Assembly: GCF_902833085.1 (NCBI RefSeq)
Contig: NZ_CADFEB010000011.1
Location: 1-64,000 of the forward strand
DNA length: 64,000 bases
Source: Burkholderia ubonensis
GTDB lineage: Bacteria; Pseudomonadota; Gammaproteobacteria; Burkholderiales; Burkholderiaceae
Direction of reading: 5' to 3'
The position numbers and the translations under genes were made by a program. Below are positions 25,618 to 34,128 of the stretch, piece after piece. Under the pieces are notes generated by a model. That model was not told the origin of the DNA and made no database searches. It saw nothing but the letters and a program-made list of their open reading frames with translations. Numbering within the stretch: position 1 is the stretch's first letter; every line of letters starts with the position of its first letter.

Positions 25618-26649
25618 TCAATTCGCGCCCGTTGCCCACTTCAGCAGCGCCGCCACTTCGCGAAAATGCCGCGGCTGGATCGTGCCGTTTTCCGGCGTCG
25701 TCTCGTACAGCGCCTGCGCAAGCCCGACGTTCGCGAGCGTCGGTCGCAGCGCGTCGCGCGCGAGCCGGACGATCCGCTCGGCCGCCTCGCCCTCGCCGCG
25801 CGCGAGCACCCACGGCAGCGAGCCCATCCCGCCGTAGTACAACGCGACCGCGACGCGCGACGAATGGACGACGACCGACGCGAAATCGATCCGGTCCTGC
25901 AGCGACGCATACTGCAGTTCGCGCGCAAGCTGCCGCCGCTTCGCCTGGATGTGCGGATCGCCCTCGTCTTCCTTGTGCTCGCGTCGCACCTCGTCGATCG
26001 ACATCTTCATCTTCTTGTTGAACTCGTGATGCTGGTGAACGATGTCGATGATCGCCATCACGATATAGACGAGCGCCGCCCAGCCGAACAGCAGCATCAG
26101 CAGCTTCATGATCAGTGCGAGGATCGACATCGGCCGCGTAAAGCCGGATTGCACGGCCGGATCGAGCGACTCGACGATCAGCCAGCCGAGCGTCGCGACG
26201 AGCAGCACCGTCTTCAGCAGCATCTTCACGAGATTGACGACGTTGCGCAGCGACGCGATGTTCTTCAGCCCTTCGGCCGGGTTGAGCCGCGACAGCTGCG
26301 GCACGAGGCGGCTCCACGCCATCACGCCGCCCACCTGCACGAAACCCGCGAGCAGCCCGAGCGCGAGGCCCGCCCCGACGATCTCCGCCGACAGCGTCAT
26401 CCAGTCGCGCGCGGCGCTGCCGACGAGCGCCGCGAGCCGCGCGCCGGGATCGGCCGCGCCGAGCGCATCGAACACGAGCCGGAACAACCCCTGCAGGCGC
26501 TCGAACAGCGCGCCGAGCCCGACCGCGAGCGCGACGCATGTGCCGACGAAAAACGCCGTCGAGATCGTCTCGGCGCTCTTCGGCACGTCGCCTTTCTCGC
26601 GCGCCTCGCGCAGGCGCTTCGCGGTCGGCTTCTGGTCCTTCTCGGCCAT
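25618..26649 (-). CDS. sctU: T3SS export switch protein SctU with a degenerate autocleavage site
   Basis: 343 residues. SctU (YscU/HrcU/FlhB family) controls which substrates are exported. The N-terminus has AEKDQKPTAKRLREAREKGDVPKS, followed by four membrane helices and the conserved VQVGGVM and NPAEGLKN segments. The cytosolic domain has KMKMSIDEVRREHKEDEGDP. At the place of the invariant NPTH self-cleavage motif the protein reads HSSR (residues 262-265, bases 25855-25866) within VVVHSSRVAVALYY, so Asn-Pro cleavage cannot occur. It is the last gene of the sctV-to-sctU operon, 10 bases after sctT. The rest of the protein looks intact and of normal length. Confidence 0.94.
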   Translation of the reverse strand: MAEKDQKPTAKRLREAREKGDVPKSAETISTAFFVGTCVALAVGLGALFERLQGLFRLVFDALGAADPGARLAALVGSAARDWMTLSAEIVGAGLALGLLAGFVQVGGVMAWSRLVPQLSRLNPAEGLKNIASLRNVVNLVKMLLKTVLLVATLGWLIVESLDPAVQSGFTRPMSILALIMKLLMLLFGWAALVYIVMAIIDIVHQHHEFNKKMKMSIDEVRREHKEDEGDPHIQAKRRQLARELQYASLQDRIDFASVVVHSSRVAVALYYGGMGSLPWVLARGEGEAAERIVRLARDALRPTLANVGLAQALYETTPENGTIQPRHFREVAALLKWATGAN

Positions 26650-26659
26650 GTGCGCGCCG

Positions 26660-27469
26660 TCAGGTTGCGCCGTGCGGCGCGAACAGCGCGCGCAGCAGCG
26701 CCATCAATCCGCTGTCGGGGCTCAGCAGCGCATGCAGCGACGCGTACACGACCGGCAGGAACAGCATCATCATCAGCATCGCGAGCACACTCTTCACCGG
26801 CTGCGCGAACACGAAGATGTTGAGCTGCGGCACCGCGCGCCCGACGAGGCCGATGCCGAGCTCGACGAGCACCAGCACGATCACGACCGGCGCCGAGAGC
26901 TTCACCATCCAGTCGAAGATCGTGTCGGTCTGACGCACCACGAAGGTCTGCAGCATCGACGAGAAATCGGGGCCGAGCGAGCCGATCGGCCACCATGCGT
27001 ACGACTGCGCGAACAGTTGCACGAGCACCTGCAAGCCGCCCGCCGTGACGAACAGAGCGATCGCGACGAAATTCAGGAATCCCGAGGTCGGGCCGCCCTC
27101 GTGCCCGCCCATCGGATCGAAGAACGCGGCGCTGCCGCTGCCGGTCTGGAAGTCGATCAGGTAGCCGACGCCCTGGATCGCGAACAGCACCGCGCTGAAC
27201 GCCCCCGCGAGCAGCATGCCGACCATCGCCTCCTTCGCGACGAGCAGGCACCACATCAGGAACGGCAGCGCGGCCACCTGCGCGGCATCGATCGTCGGCG
27301 CGACGAACGCGGCGATCACGACCGCGATCCCGTTGCGCACGAGGCCCGTGACGATCTGCTCGTTGAACACCGGCACGACGAACATGATCGGCAACAGTCG
27401 CGGCATCACGTAGAGCAGCGGCCGCAGCATGCCGGCGACGTCGTTGAAGCCCGCGGCCTGGTCTAGCAT
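26660..27469 (-). CDS. sctT: T3SS export apparatus protein SctT
   Basis: 269 residues, highly hydrophobic with about six to eight membrane segments, matching the SctT/HrcT/FliR family (VMPRLLPIMFVVPVFNEQIVTGLVRNGIA; GFLIDFQTG-like segment GVGYLIDFQTGSGSAAFFDPMGG, quoted in part; FAQPVKSVLAMLMMMLFLPVVY). SctT forms one subunit of the export gate with SctR and SctS. Its start overlaps the sctO stop by 7 bases, indicating translational coupling, and sctU follows after 10 bases. Confidence 0.95.
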   Translation of the reverse strand: MLDQAAGFNDVAGMLRPLLYVMPRLLPIMFVVPVFNEQIVTGLVRNGIAVVIAAFVAPTIDAAQVAALPFLMWCLLVAKEAMVGMLLAGAFSAVLFAIQGVGYLIDFQTGSGSAAFFDPMGGHEGGPTSGFLNFVAIALFVTAGGLQVLVQLFAQSYAWWPIGSLGPDFSSMLQTFVVRQTDTIFDWMVKLSAPVVIVLVLVELGIGLVGRAVPQLNIFVFAQPVKSVLAMLMMMLFLPVVYASLHALLSPDSGLMALLRALFAPHGAT

Positions 27470-28131
27470 CGGCGCTCCGCGGCGGCGGGCGGAACGGGAT
27501 CGTCGGGCGCGGCGGATGCGTCGGCTTCAGCGGCGATATCGGCGCCCGTTTCCGCTTCGGTCATGGCCGCATCGAACGCGGCCGCGGCCTGCGTCGGCGT
27601 GGACGCATGCCCGGACGCGTCGCCCGCGCCGGCCATCCAGGTGCCGCCCGTCGAGAAGCGTCGCACCGCGTAGCCGTCCGCGACGTCGTCGGCGTCGCGC
27701 TCGACCCGCGCGGCGCGCGCAAGCAGCGCCTTCTCGCCGGCCTTCTCAAGCTTGTCCTCGGCGGCCTTCGCCTTGCGCGCGGCGCGCTGCAGGTCGGCGA
27801 GCGTCGCTTCGTGACCGCGATGCACGTGCGCGGCCTCGCTCACCGACGCATGCGCGGTGCCGATATGCCGGTCGAACGTGCGCGTGTCGGCCGCCGCATT
27901 CTGCAGTGCACGCGCGTCGCGCACGTCGTCGGCGAGCCGCGTCTGGATCGCGGTTTTCGCGGCGACCTGCTGCGCGAGCTGCGCCTGCGCAGCCGCGAGC
28001 GCGCGCCGGCTCTGCGCGGCGATGCCCTGCTGGCGCGCGGCCGCGACGCGCGCGATCTGGCTGCGCATCTCGCGCACGCGCTTCAGGCGGGCGAGCGTCG
28101 CAAGCACGAGACGGTCGTCGGCTTCAGACAT
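27463..28131 (-). CDS. sctO: T3SS central stalk protein, SctO-like
   Basis: 222 residues with low sequence conservation. Residues about 10-145 are a long Ala/Arg/Gln-rich helix pair expected to form an antiparallel coiled coil, the fold of SctO/YscO/FliJ that docks into the SctN hexamer. The C-terminal 75 residues are acidic, Ala/Pro-rich and probably disordered. The call rests on coiled-coil character, size and position between sctN and sctT, the usual place of sctO. It overlaps sctN by 8 bases and sctT by 7 bases. No separate sctP (needle-length ruler) gene follows, so the disordered tail could conceivably cover part of that role; this is speculation. Confidence 0.75.
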   Translation of the reverse strand: MSEADDRLVLATLARLKRVREMRSQIARVAAARQQGIAAQSRRALAAAQAQLAQQVAAKTAIQTRLADDVRDARALQNAAADTRTFDRHIGTAHASVSEAAHVHRGHEATLADLQRAARKAKAAEDKLEKAGEKALLARAARVERDADDVADGYAVRRFSTGGTWMAGAGDASGHASTPTQAAAAFDAAMTEAETGADIAAEADASAAPDDPVPPAAAERRC

Positions 28132-29509
28132 GCTCGTTCGCCAGCCTCGTCAGCTTCGCGAGCAGCGCGTCGAAGCGCACGTCCTCGTCCGATGCCTGCG
28201 CGCAGAACGCGGCGATCGCGTCGCGCGCCCGCAGCGCGAGATCGCCGAGCCGGTCGCTGCCTTCGCGATACTCGCCGATCTGCACGAGCAGCTCGATCTC
28301 CTGGTACTTCGCGATCAGCTCGCGCACGCGCGCGGCCGCATGCTGGTGCGCGCGGCTCGCGACGAGCGGCATCACGCGCGACAGGCTCGCGAGCACGTCG
28401 ATCGCCGGATAGCGGTTCGCGAGCGCGATCTTGCGCGACAGCACGATATGGCCGTCGAGGATCGAGCGCACTTCCTCGGCGATCGGGTCCGATTCCTCGT
28501 CGCCTTCGACGAGCACCGTGTAGAGCGCGGTGATCGACCCGCGCGCGCCCTGGCCCGCGCGTTCGAGCAGGCGCGGCAGCACCGCGAACGTCGACGGCGG
28601 AAAGCTGCGGCGCGTCGGCGGCTCGCCGCTCGCGAGGCCGACCTCGCGCTGCGCGCGCGCGAACCGCGTCAGCGAATCGACGAGCAGCAGCACGCGCTTG
28701 CCCTCGTCACGAAAATGCTCGGCGATCGCGGTCGCGACCAGTGCGGATTTCACGCGCTCCATCGCGGGGCGATCGGACGTCGACACGACGACGATCGACC
28801 GTGCGCGCACCTCCGGCGACAGGCTGTGCTCGATGAATTCGCGCACCTCGCGGCCGCGTTCGCCGACGAGCGCGATCACGTTCACGTCGGCCTGCGCGCC
28901 GCGCGCGATCATCCCGAGCAGCGTGCTCTTGCCGACGCCGGACGGTGCGAAGATGCCGACCCGCTGCCCGATGCCGAGCGTCATCAGTCCGTCGATCACG
29001 CGCACGCCGGTCGGAAACGGCGTGTCGATCATCTGCCGCGCGAGCGGGTTCGGCGGGTCCTGCTGGGTCGACACCCACGCCGCGCCCGTCACGGGGCCGC
29101 GCTCGTCGAGCGGCCGGCCGAGCCCGTCGAGCACTCGGCCGAACAGCCCTTCGCCCACCGGAAACACATGCTCGCGCCCGGACGGCACGACGGTCGTCTC
29201 CGGCGACAGCCCGGCGACGTCGCCGAGCGGCGTGAGCAGCGTCGTCTGTCGCGAGAAGCCGACCACTTCGGCGAGCAACGTCGGCTGGCCGGGCGTGCGC
29301 AGCTCGCAGATCTCGCCGAGCCGCGCGCGGATGCCGGTCGCGTTCAGGATCTGCCCGACCGCGTGATTGACGCGCCCCTGCACCGACACCGGTGAGAAGA
29401 ACGCGAGCCCCGCGTCGAGCTCGCCGACGAGGCGGCCGCGGTCGAACGGCGCGGCGTCGCCGTTGCCGTCGCTGGCCGGCGCGCCGGCTTCGTCGAGCGG
29501 CGCGCTCAT
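28124..29509 (-). CDS. sctN: T3SS ATPase SctN
   Basis: 461 residues from the ATG at 29509, which overlaps the sctL stop (ATGA); the longer open frame upstream lies over sctL. SctN powers chaperone release and unfolding of substrates. Walker A is APSGVGKST (about 188-196), Walker B is RVLLLVDSLTRFA, and the family signature PPSTFAVLPRLLERAG and the adjacent GSITALYTVLVEGDEESDPI are present. Length and all catalytic motifs are normal. It lies between the stator sctL and the stalk sctO, as in most T3SS operons. Confidence 0.97.
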   Translation of the reverse strand: MSAPLDEAGAPASDGNGDAAPFDRGRLVGELDAGLAFFSPVSVQGRVNHAVGQILNATGIRARLGEICELRTPGQPTLLAEVVGFSRQTTLLTPLGDVAGLSPETTVVPSGREHVFPVGEGLFGRVLDGLGRPLDERGPVTGAAWVSTQQDPPNPLARQMIDTPFPTGVRVIDGLMTLGIGQRVGIFAPSGVGKSTLLGMIARGAQADVNVIALVGERGREVREFIEHSLSPEVRARSIVVVSTSDRPAMERVKSALVATAIAEHFRDEGKRVLLLVDSLTRFARAQREVGLASGEPPTRRSFPPSTFAVLPRLLERAGQGARGSITALYTVLVEGDEESDPIAEEVRSILDGHIVLSRKIALANRYPAIDVLASLSRVMPLVASRAHQHAAARVRELIAKYQEIELLVQIGEYREGSDRLGDLALRARDAIAAFCAQASDEDVRFDALLAKLTRLANEHV

Positions 29510-30135
29510 CGCGCGGCGCCCTTCAGCGCGTCGCGGCGGATCGCCTGGCGCAGCGCGTCGATCTGCAGGTCGAGACTCGCGTCGATCCGGCCGGACGGCG
29601 TCTCGACCGTGCACGCGTGGCGTTCGAGCTGCGCGTCCTCGACGATGCGGATCTTCTGGCGGTTCGACTGGCCGGCGAACGCGCCCGCGAGCGCTTCGCG
29701 CATCTCCTCCTCGCGGCCCGGCGCGATGCGCACGGTCAGGAACGCCTCGTCGCGCACGAGCGGCGCGATGCGTGCGAGCGCGGCCGCGTACAGCGTCTGC
29801 GTGCTCATCTCGCCGACGATCGCGCGCACGGCCTTGACGACGATTTCGGCCATCGCATCCTTCATCGATTCCATCGTGCGCGCGGCGGCGAGCGACTGCG
29901 CGTAGGCCTGCGCGGCCTGCTCCCGCTGCGCGCGCCGCATCCCTTCCTCGTAGCCGGCCGCCTGCCGCCTGTCGAATTCGCGCTGCGCGTCGGCGACGAT
30001 GCGCGCGGCTTCCTCATGCGCGGTGGCGATCACCGCGGATGCGTCGAGCAGCGCCGCGTACTCGCGCTCCTTGAGCACCTTGCGCTCCGACAGCAGCTGC
30101 AGGTTGTCGCTCGTGATCAGAAAAGCCAGTCCCAT
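29506..30135 (-). CDS. sctL: T3SS stator protein SctL
   Basis: 209 residues. SctL (YscL/HrpE/FliH family) dimers link the ATPase to the SctQ ring. It begins MGLAFLITSDNLQLLSERKVLKEREYAALLDA, has a helical middle rich in Ala/Glu/Arg (about 45-110) and a C-terminal domain with LTVRIAPGREEEMREAL and CTVETPSGRIDASLDLQIDALRQAI (quoted in part), the latter typical of the FliH/SctL C-terminus. The start at 30135 overlaps the sctK stop by 19 bases. The upstream extension of the open frame lies inside sctK and is not used. Confidence 0.93.
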   Translation of the reverse strand: MGLAFLITSDNLQLLSERKVLKEREYAALLDASAVIATAHEEAARIVADAQREFDRRQAAGYEEGMRRAQREQAAQAYAQSLAAARTMESMKDAMAEIVVKAVRAIVGEMSTQTLYAAALARIAPLVRDEAFLTVRIAPGREEEMREALAGAFAGQSNRQKIRIVEDAQLERHACTVETPSGRIDASLDLQIDALRQAIRRDALKGAAR

Positions 30136-30923
30136 GACGCAAGCCTCTCGGGAATCAGAAACAGGAACATCAGCTCGCCGAACTGGTCGCGCTGCGCGCG
30201 GTTCAGCCAGTACGGCGCCTCGGCGTCGATCGCGCGGTTGAATTTCAGGCGCACGCGCCGCGCGACCGCGTCGCCGGCCACGCCGATGAAATCCGCGAGC
30301 AGCCGGCCGCCGCGCGCGCGGATCACGACCGGCAGCGCGGCGGGATCGGCGCGCCACGGTTCGAGCGTTTCGGCGAGCGCACCGAATTCCGGCGCGCGTT
30401 CGAGCACGAGTTCGAGCGCATCGCCGCCGAGCCGCGCCGCGACTTCCGCGCGAATGCGCCGCCCGGCCAGCGCGTCGCGCAGCCACGCGCGATGCAGCAG
30501 CAGCCCCGCATACGAAGCCAGCTGCTCGAGCGCCGCGCCGGGCAGCAGCGCGAGCCGCGCGCACGGGTTCGCGGCGTCGAAGTCGTGGCGGCCGGCCACG
30601 TCGTGCGCGTCGAGCAAGTGGCGCGCGACCAGCTTTTGCCCGGCCGGCCCGAACGCGTCCGGCGACCGGTAGCGCGCGGGCCAGTCGGCCGGCACGCGCG
30701 TCACGTGCAGATAGCGGTCGGGACGCAGGTTGAAGTCGCATACGAGCCGGTGGAACGCGGCGCGGCGCGCCGCGGGCGGCGGCGCGAGCGGCTGCAGCCA
30801 CGGCAGCGGCGCGGCGCCGGGCGACGGATCGCCTGCCGCAGGATCGCCTGCCGCAGGATCGCCTGCCGCAGGATCGCCGGCCACCGGATCGCCGGCCGCC
30901 CCAAACACGCGCGGATCGCTCAT
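30117..30923 (-). CDS. sctK: T3SS sorting-platform protein SctK
   Basis: 268 residues from the ATG at 30923, which overlaps the sctJ stop. SctK (YscK/HrpD family) attaches the SctQ ring to the basal body. Family features include FHRLVCDFNLRPDRYLH near residue 60 and WLRDALAGRRIRAEVAARLG. The N-terminus has five near-identical 5-residue repeats (GDPAA-type, residues about 9-33) encoded by a 15-bp tandem repeat at 30826-30900. This part looks like a flexible, length-variable tail. The C-terminus (ERLASWDWLF) overlaps the start of sctL. Confidence 0.88.
   Translation of the reverse strand: MSDPRVFGAAGDPVAGDPAAGDPAAGDPAAGDPSPGAAPLPWLQPLAPPPAARRAAFHRLVCDFNLRPDRYLHVTRVPADWPARYRSPDAFGPAGQKLVARHLLDAHDVAGRHDFDAANPCARLALLPGAALEQLASYAGLLLHRAWLRDALAGRRIRAEVAARLGGDALELVLERAPEFGALAETLEPWRADPAALPVVIRARGGRLLADFIGVAGDAVARRVRLKFNRAIDAEAPYWLNRAQRDQFGELMFLFLIPERLASWDWLF
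30826..30900. repeat. 15-bp tandem repeat, five units, inside sctK
   Basis: Three identical units GGATCGCCTGCCGCA (30826-30840, 30841-30855, 30856-30870) are followed by two variants with CCGGCC (30871-30885, 30886-30900). The unit is a multiple of three, so copy-number change would keep the sctK frame. Candidate variable-number tandem repeat. Confidence 0.9.
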
Positions 30924-31801
30924 GCGCCGTCGCGCGCGCCGTCCGGCGTGCGCAGCGAAGCACCGCCCGCGCCGCCGTTCGCGTTCGCCTGCGCGCCGCG
31001 CGCCACGCCGAGCAGGCTCGCGAGCCGCGCGCCGAACATCCCGCGCCGCGCGGCCGACAGCGCGATCACCGCGCCGGTCAGCAGGATCAGCGCGAACACG
31101 AGCCAGCCGAGCGGCGAGCGCAGCCGCACGATGTCGGCCAGCGCGCTGCCGATGCCGTCGACGCGCGCCGCGCGTTCGGCGGCCGGCTGCAGGAACAGCG
31201 ACACGTTGTCGTACTGCAGCCCCTCGATGCTGTGCGCGACGAGATCCTTGACCATCGGCGCCATCGCGCGCAGGTCGACGCCGGGCCGGTAGCGGATGTA
31301 GACCGCGGCCGACGACGGCCGGATCTTGTCCGCGAGCGGGTCGTTCTCGGGGATCACGACCTGCACGCGCGCGACCACCACGCCCTCGATGTCCTGCAGC
31401 GTGCGCGACAGGTCCTGCGACACGCCGTACAGGTAGCGCACGCGCTCCTCGGCCGGCGTCGACACCAGCCCCTGCTTCTGGAACAGCTCGCCGAGGCTCG
31501 CATGGCGCGGCTTCGGCAGTCCGTTCGCGCGCAGCACCGTGAGCGCCGCGTGCAGGTCGCCGTCGGCGACGCTGACCTGCCACGCGTCGCGGTCCGACGT
31601 GTCGCGCGCGTCGTTGTCCTTCGACGCGTCGATGCCCGCTTCGCCGAGCACCGCGATCATCTGGTTCGCGTCGGCCTCCGACAGGCCCGAGTACAGCTCC
31701 TTCTGGCAGCCGGCGAGCAGCACGAGCAGGCCCGCGAGCAGCGCACGCGCCGCCCGGCTGCGCCACGCAGCAGCGCGCGGCGTCGAATCGATCATCGTCA
31801 T
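30920..31801 (-). CDS. sctJ: T3SS inner-membrane ring lipoprotein SctJ
   Basis: 293 residues. SctJ (YscJ/PrgK family) forms the inner of the two inner-membrane rings with SctD. The lipobox is LLAGC with Cys32. Conserved blocks are LYSGLSEADANQMIAVL, LYGVSQDLSRTLQDIEGVVVARVQVVIPEND (in part), SSAAVYIRYRP and DNVSLFLQP. A membrane helix lies at about 225-245 (GWLVFALILLTGAVIAL), followed by a short basic cytosolic tail. It is 67 bases downstream of sctI. Confidence 0.96.
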   Translation of the reverse strand: MTMIDSTPRAAAWRSRAARALLAGLLVLLAGCQKELYSGLSEADANQMIAVLGEAGIDASKDNDARDTSDRDAWQVSVADGDLHAALTVLRANGLPKPRHASLGELFQKQGLVSTPAEERVRYLYGVSQDLSRTLQDIEGVVVARVQVVIPENDPLADKIRPSSAAVYIRYRPGVDLRAMAPMVKDLVAHSIEGLQYDNVSLFLQPAAERAARVDGIGSALADIVRLRSPLGWLVFALILLTGAVIALSAARRGMFGARLASLLGVARGAQANANGGAGGASLRTPDGARDGA

Positions 31802-31868
31802 CGTTTGTCCGCAGTTCCTTCCACGTTTCCGGCGCGCGCCGCGCTCCCGCCGCGCGCGCCGCGGTGCG

Positions 31869-32336
31869 TCACTCCTGCGTCTTCAGCACCGTGTGCGTGA
31901 AGCCGTTCGCCGCCTGTGCGACCGACAGGCTCAACTGGTATTCGGAAATCGTGGTGGTCGCCGTCCACTGAAAGTCCATCGCCTTCACCATCGTCATCAG
32001 CGGATCGCTGCGGTTGTCCGCCATCGACGTCAGCATCTCGGTGCGATGCTTGTCGATGTTCGCGTAGCGCGCATCGAGGTCGTTGCCGTACGTGCGCAGC
32101 CGCTCGACGAGCGACGACTGGTTCGCCTGCGCGGGCGTCATCCGCACTGCCGGCGCCGCGTCGGGCGGCACGCTCGCCGGCGCCGCCGACGCTGCGCCGC
32201 CCGGCGATGCGCCCGGCTGCATCAGCGCATCGAACTGCCGCACCTGCGCCGGATCGGACGCCGCGCCCGCCTGCTGCTGCGCGCCGCTCGCGAGCGCGGC
32301 CGCGCCCGGCGCGACACTTACGCCTGTCACTGACAT
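31869..32336 (-). CDS. sctI: T3SS inner-rod protein, SctI-like
   Basis: 155 residues from the ATG at 32336, which has an AAGGAGA site upstream; the open frame further upstream lacks one. The N-terminal half is Ala/Pro/Gln-rich and variable. The C-terminal 70 residues (MVKAMDFQWTATTTISEYQLSLSVAQAANGF, in part, ending HTVLKTQE) follow the pattern of SctI/YscI/HrpB rod proteins, where a C-terminal amphipathic helix ends in a Gln-rich tail. The call also rests on its place before sctJ. SctI joins the export gate to the needle. Confidence 0.78.
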   Translation of the reverse strand: MSVTGVSVAPGAAALASGAQQQAGAASDPAQVRQFDALMQPGASPGGAASAAPASVPPDAAPAVRMTPAQANQSSLVERLRTYGNDLDARYANIDKHRTEMLTSMADNRSDPLMTMVKAMDFQWTATTTISEYQLSLSVAQAANGFTHTVLKTQE

Positions 32337-32461
32337 GGTCTGTTCTCCTTGCTGCATATCGGACCGCATGGACCGCATGGACCGCTCGCGCCGCGCGCGC
32401 CGGAACGGGCCGGCCGGCCGGCACGCGCGCACGCCGCGCCGGCCGGCGCCGGCGCCCGGCG

Positions 32462-32671
32462 TCATGCGCGGCCGGCGGAACTCAGGTGTTGCGCAACCTG
32501 GGCGTTCGCCGTCCCTTCCTGCGCGGTCACTGCGTTGCTGGTTTCGAACGTCGCGGTCGACTGCTGAACCTGGAAGTTGATCTTCGTCAGCTCCAGCTGC
32601 GTCTTGGTCAGGTCGTCCGCCTGTTTCTGGACATCGCCCGTATTGGTCACACCACCTGTCGAGGCACCCAT
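32462..32671 (-). CDS. Small T3SS protein, probable needle/pilus subunit (SctF-like)
   Basis: 69 residues from the ATG at 32671, preceded by AAGGAG; the upstream extension has no ribosome-binding site. It has no signal peptide and looks largely helical: DVQKQADDLTKTQLELTKINFQ, then QQSTATFETSNAVTAQEG, with no Cys or Trp. Size, helical character and position between sctD and sctI fit a needle or pilus subunit (HrpA/HrpY/NopA-like). Needle proteins diverge strongly, so this is a positional inference. An SctI-like or chaperone role cannot be excluded. Confidence 0.7.
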   Translation of the reverse strand: MGASTGGVTNTGDVQKQADDLTKTQLELTKINFQVQQSTATFETSNAVTAQEGTANAQVAQHLSSAGRA

Positions 32672-32814
32672 GCTTCGCTCCTTTACGTGAAGTTCACCCA
32701 CCATCCGGCGGCAGCCCCATGCCCCGCCGGCGACGTGAGCCGCCGCCCCAACGGCGACGTCTCGCGTTTGCCGCGCGGCACGCACCTGCGCGCCGCGTCT
32801 GATTTCCTGCGGCG

Positions 32815-34128
32815 CTAGCGCGCCGCCCCGCTCGCCGCTGCCGGCGCGTTCGCGCCCGGCAGCAGCACCGGCCCCGGCACCGGCTGCGCGACGCCGGCCG
32901 CGGCGCCGCTCGAGGCCGGCGGCACGGGCGGCGCCGGCGACGCCGCGGGCGCCGGCACGCCGCCGAGCGGCATCGTGATGCGCTGGCCGTTACGCTCGAA
33001 CACCACTTCGTCCGCGCCGATCGACACGACGGTCGGCCCTTCCTTCAGCTTCGCGCCCTCGAAATAGCGGCTGCCGTCCACGGTCTCGATGTAGCGCTGG
33101 TCGCCGTCGCCGGCGAACACGGTCGTGATCTCGGGAATCCCGGCCGAGCCGCCGAGCGTGGCCGTCGTGCGCGGCGCGGCGGCTTCCGCGTCGCGCACGT
33201 GATCGACGACCTCGAGCGCCGGACGCGCGTCCTTCATGTAGTTGCGGATCCTCGGCTCGATCTGCGCGCGCGCGGCCGCGCCCGTCAGCTCGATCCGGCC
33301 TCGGCCGAGATAGGTCACCGTCAGCGCCGTGTCGCTGAAATAGGTCTGCGCGGTCGCGACGAGGTCGCTCACCACGTAGAGATTGCCGAGCGCCGCGTTG
33401 TCGACGCCCGCGACGATCTGCGCGACGCGCTCGCGCGCGGCCGCGTCGCTCACGTAGCCGGACACGAGCGCGCCGTCGTCGCGCGGCGACACGGCCAGCT
33501 CCGGATACGCATGCAGCAGCCGCTGCAGCCGGTGCGTGCGCGCGAGCACCGACTCGTGCTGCCACGGCAGCCGGCCGGACCATGCGACGAGCCCGTAGCC
33601 GAGCGCGCCGAGCAGCACGCCGAGCCACAGCGCGACGACCGCGATCACGAGCCGCCGGCTGCCGAGCCGGCGCAGCCCGCCCGTGAGCCAGCCGAGCCAC
33701 GCCGCCTCGCGCGCGGCCTCCGGCGCGCCGGCCTCGTCGGGCACCGCGACGCTCGCCTGCGCATGCCGCGCGATGCCGAGCCTGATCGCGCCGATCGTCA
33801 CCACGTCCTGCGGCGTCAGCGAGCGGCGGCTCGCGCCGAGCGGCGCGTCGTTGAACAGCACCGGCGCGCCCGCGTCGCCGCCGTGGTTCTGCACGGTCAC
33901 CGCGAGTGCGCCGACCTGCAGGCACACCTGTTTCGCGCCGATCTCGCGATCGGGCAGGATCACTTCGCAGTCGGCCGACGTGCCGATCCAGTTCGCGCCG
34001 CGCGCGAGCGACATCGTGCGGCCGTACATCGGTCCGCTCAGGAAGCACAGGTTCCACGGCGACGCGAGCGCGGCCGCGCCGCCGGGCAACGCACCGTCGC
34101 CGTGCGGATCAATGGCGGTCGTCGACAT
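32815..34128 (-). CDS. sctD: T3SS outer ring of the inner membrane, SctD
   Basis: 437 residues. Residues about 25-125 form a cytosolic FHA-like domain (LCFLSGPMYGRTMSL, GTSADCEVILPDREI). One membrane helix lies at about 160-185 (LVIAVVALWLGVLLGALGYGLV). The periplasmic part has BON-like ring-building motifs (SGYVSDAAARERVAQIVAGV). The C-terminus after about 395 is Ala/Pro-rich and low in complexity. SctD joins the SctC secretin to the SctJ ring and contacts SctK inside the cell. It overlaps the sctC 3' end by 20 bases. Confidence 0.94.
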   Translation of the reverse strand: MSTTAIDPHGDGALPGGAAALASPWNLCFLSGPMYGRTMSLARGANWIGTSADCEVILPDREIGAKQVCLQVGALAVTVQNHGGDAGAPVLFNDAPLGASRRSLTPQDVVTIGAIRLGIARHAQASVAVPDEAGAPEAAREAAWLGWLTGGLRRLGSRRLVIAVVALWLGVLLGALGYGLVAWSGRLPWQHESVLARTHRLQRLLHAYPELAVSPRDDGALVSGYVSDAAARERVAQIVAGVDNAALGNLYVVSDLVATAQTYFSDTALTVTYLGRGRIELTGAAARAQIEPRIRNYMKDARPALEVVDHVRDAEAAAPRTTATLGGSAGIPEITTVFAGDGDQRYIETVDGSRYFEGAKLKEGPTVVSIGADEVVFERNGQRITMPLGGVPAPAASPAPPVPPASSGAAAGVAQPVPGPVLLPGANAPAAASGAAR

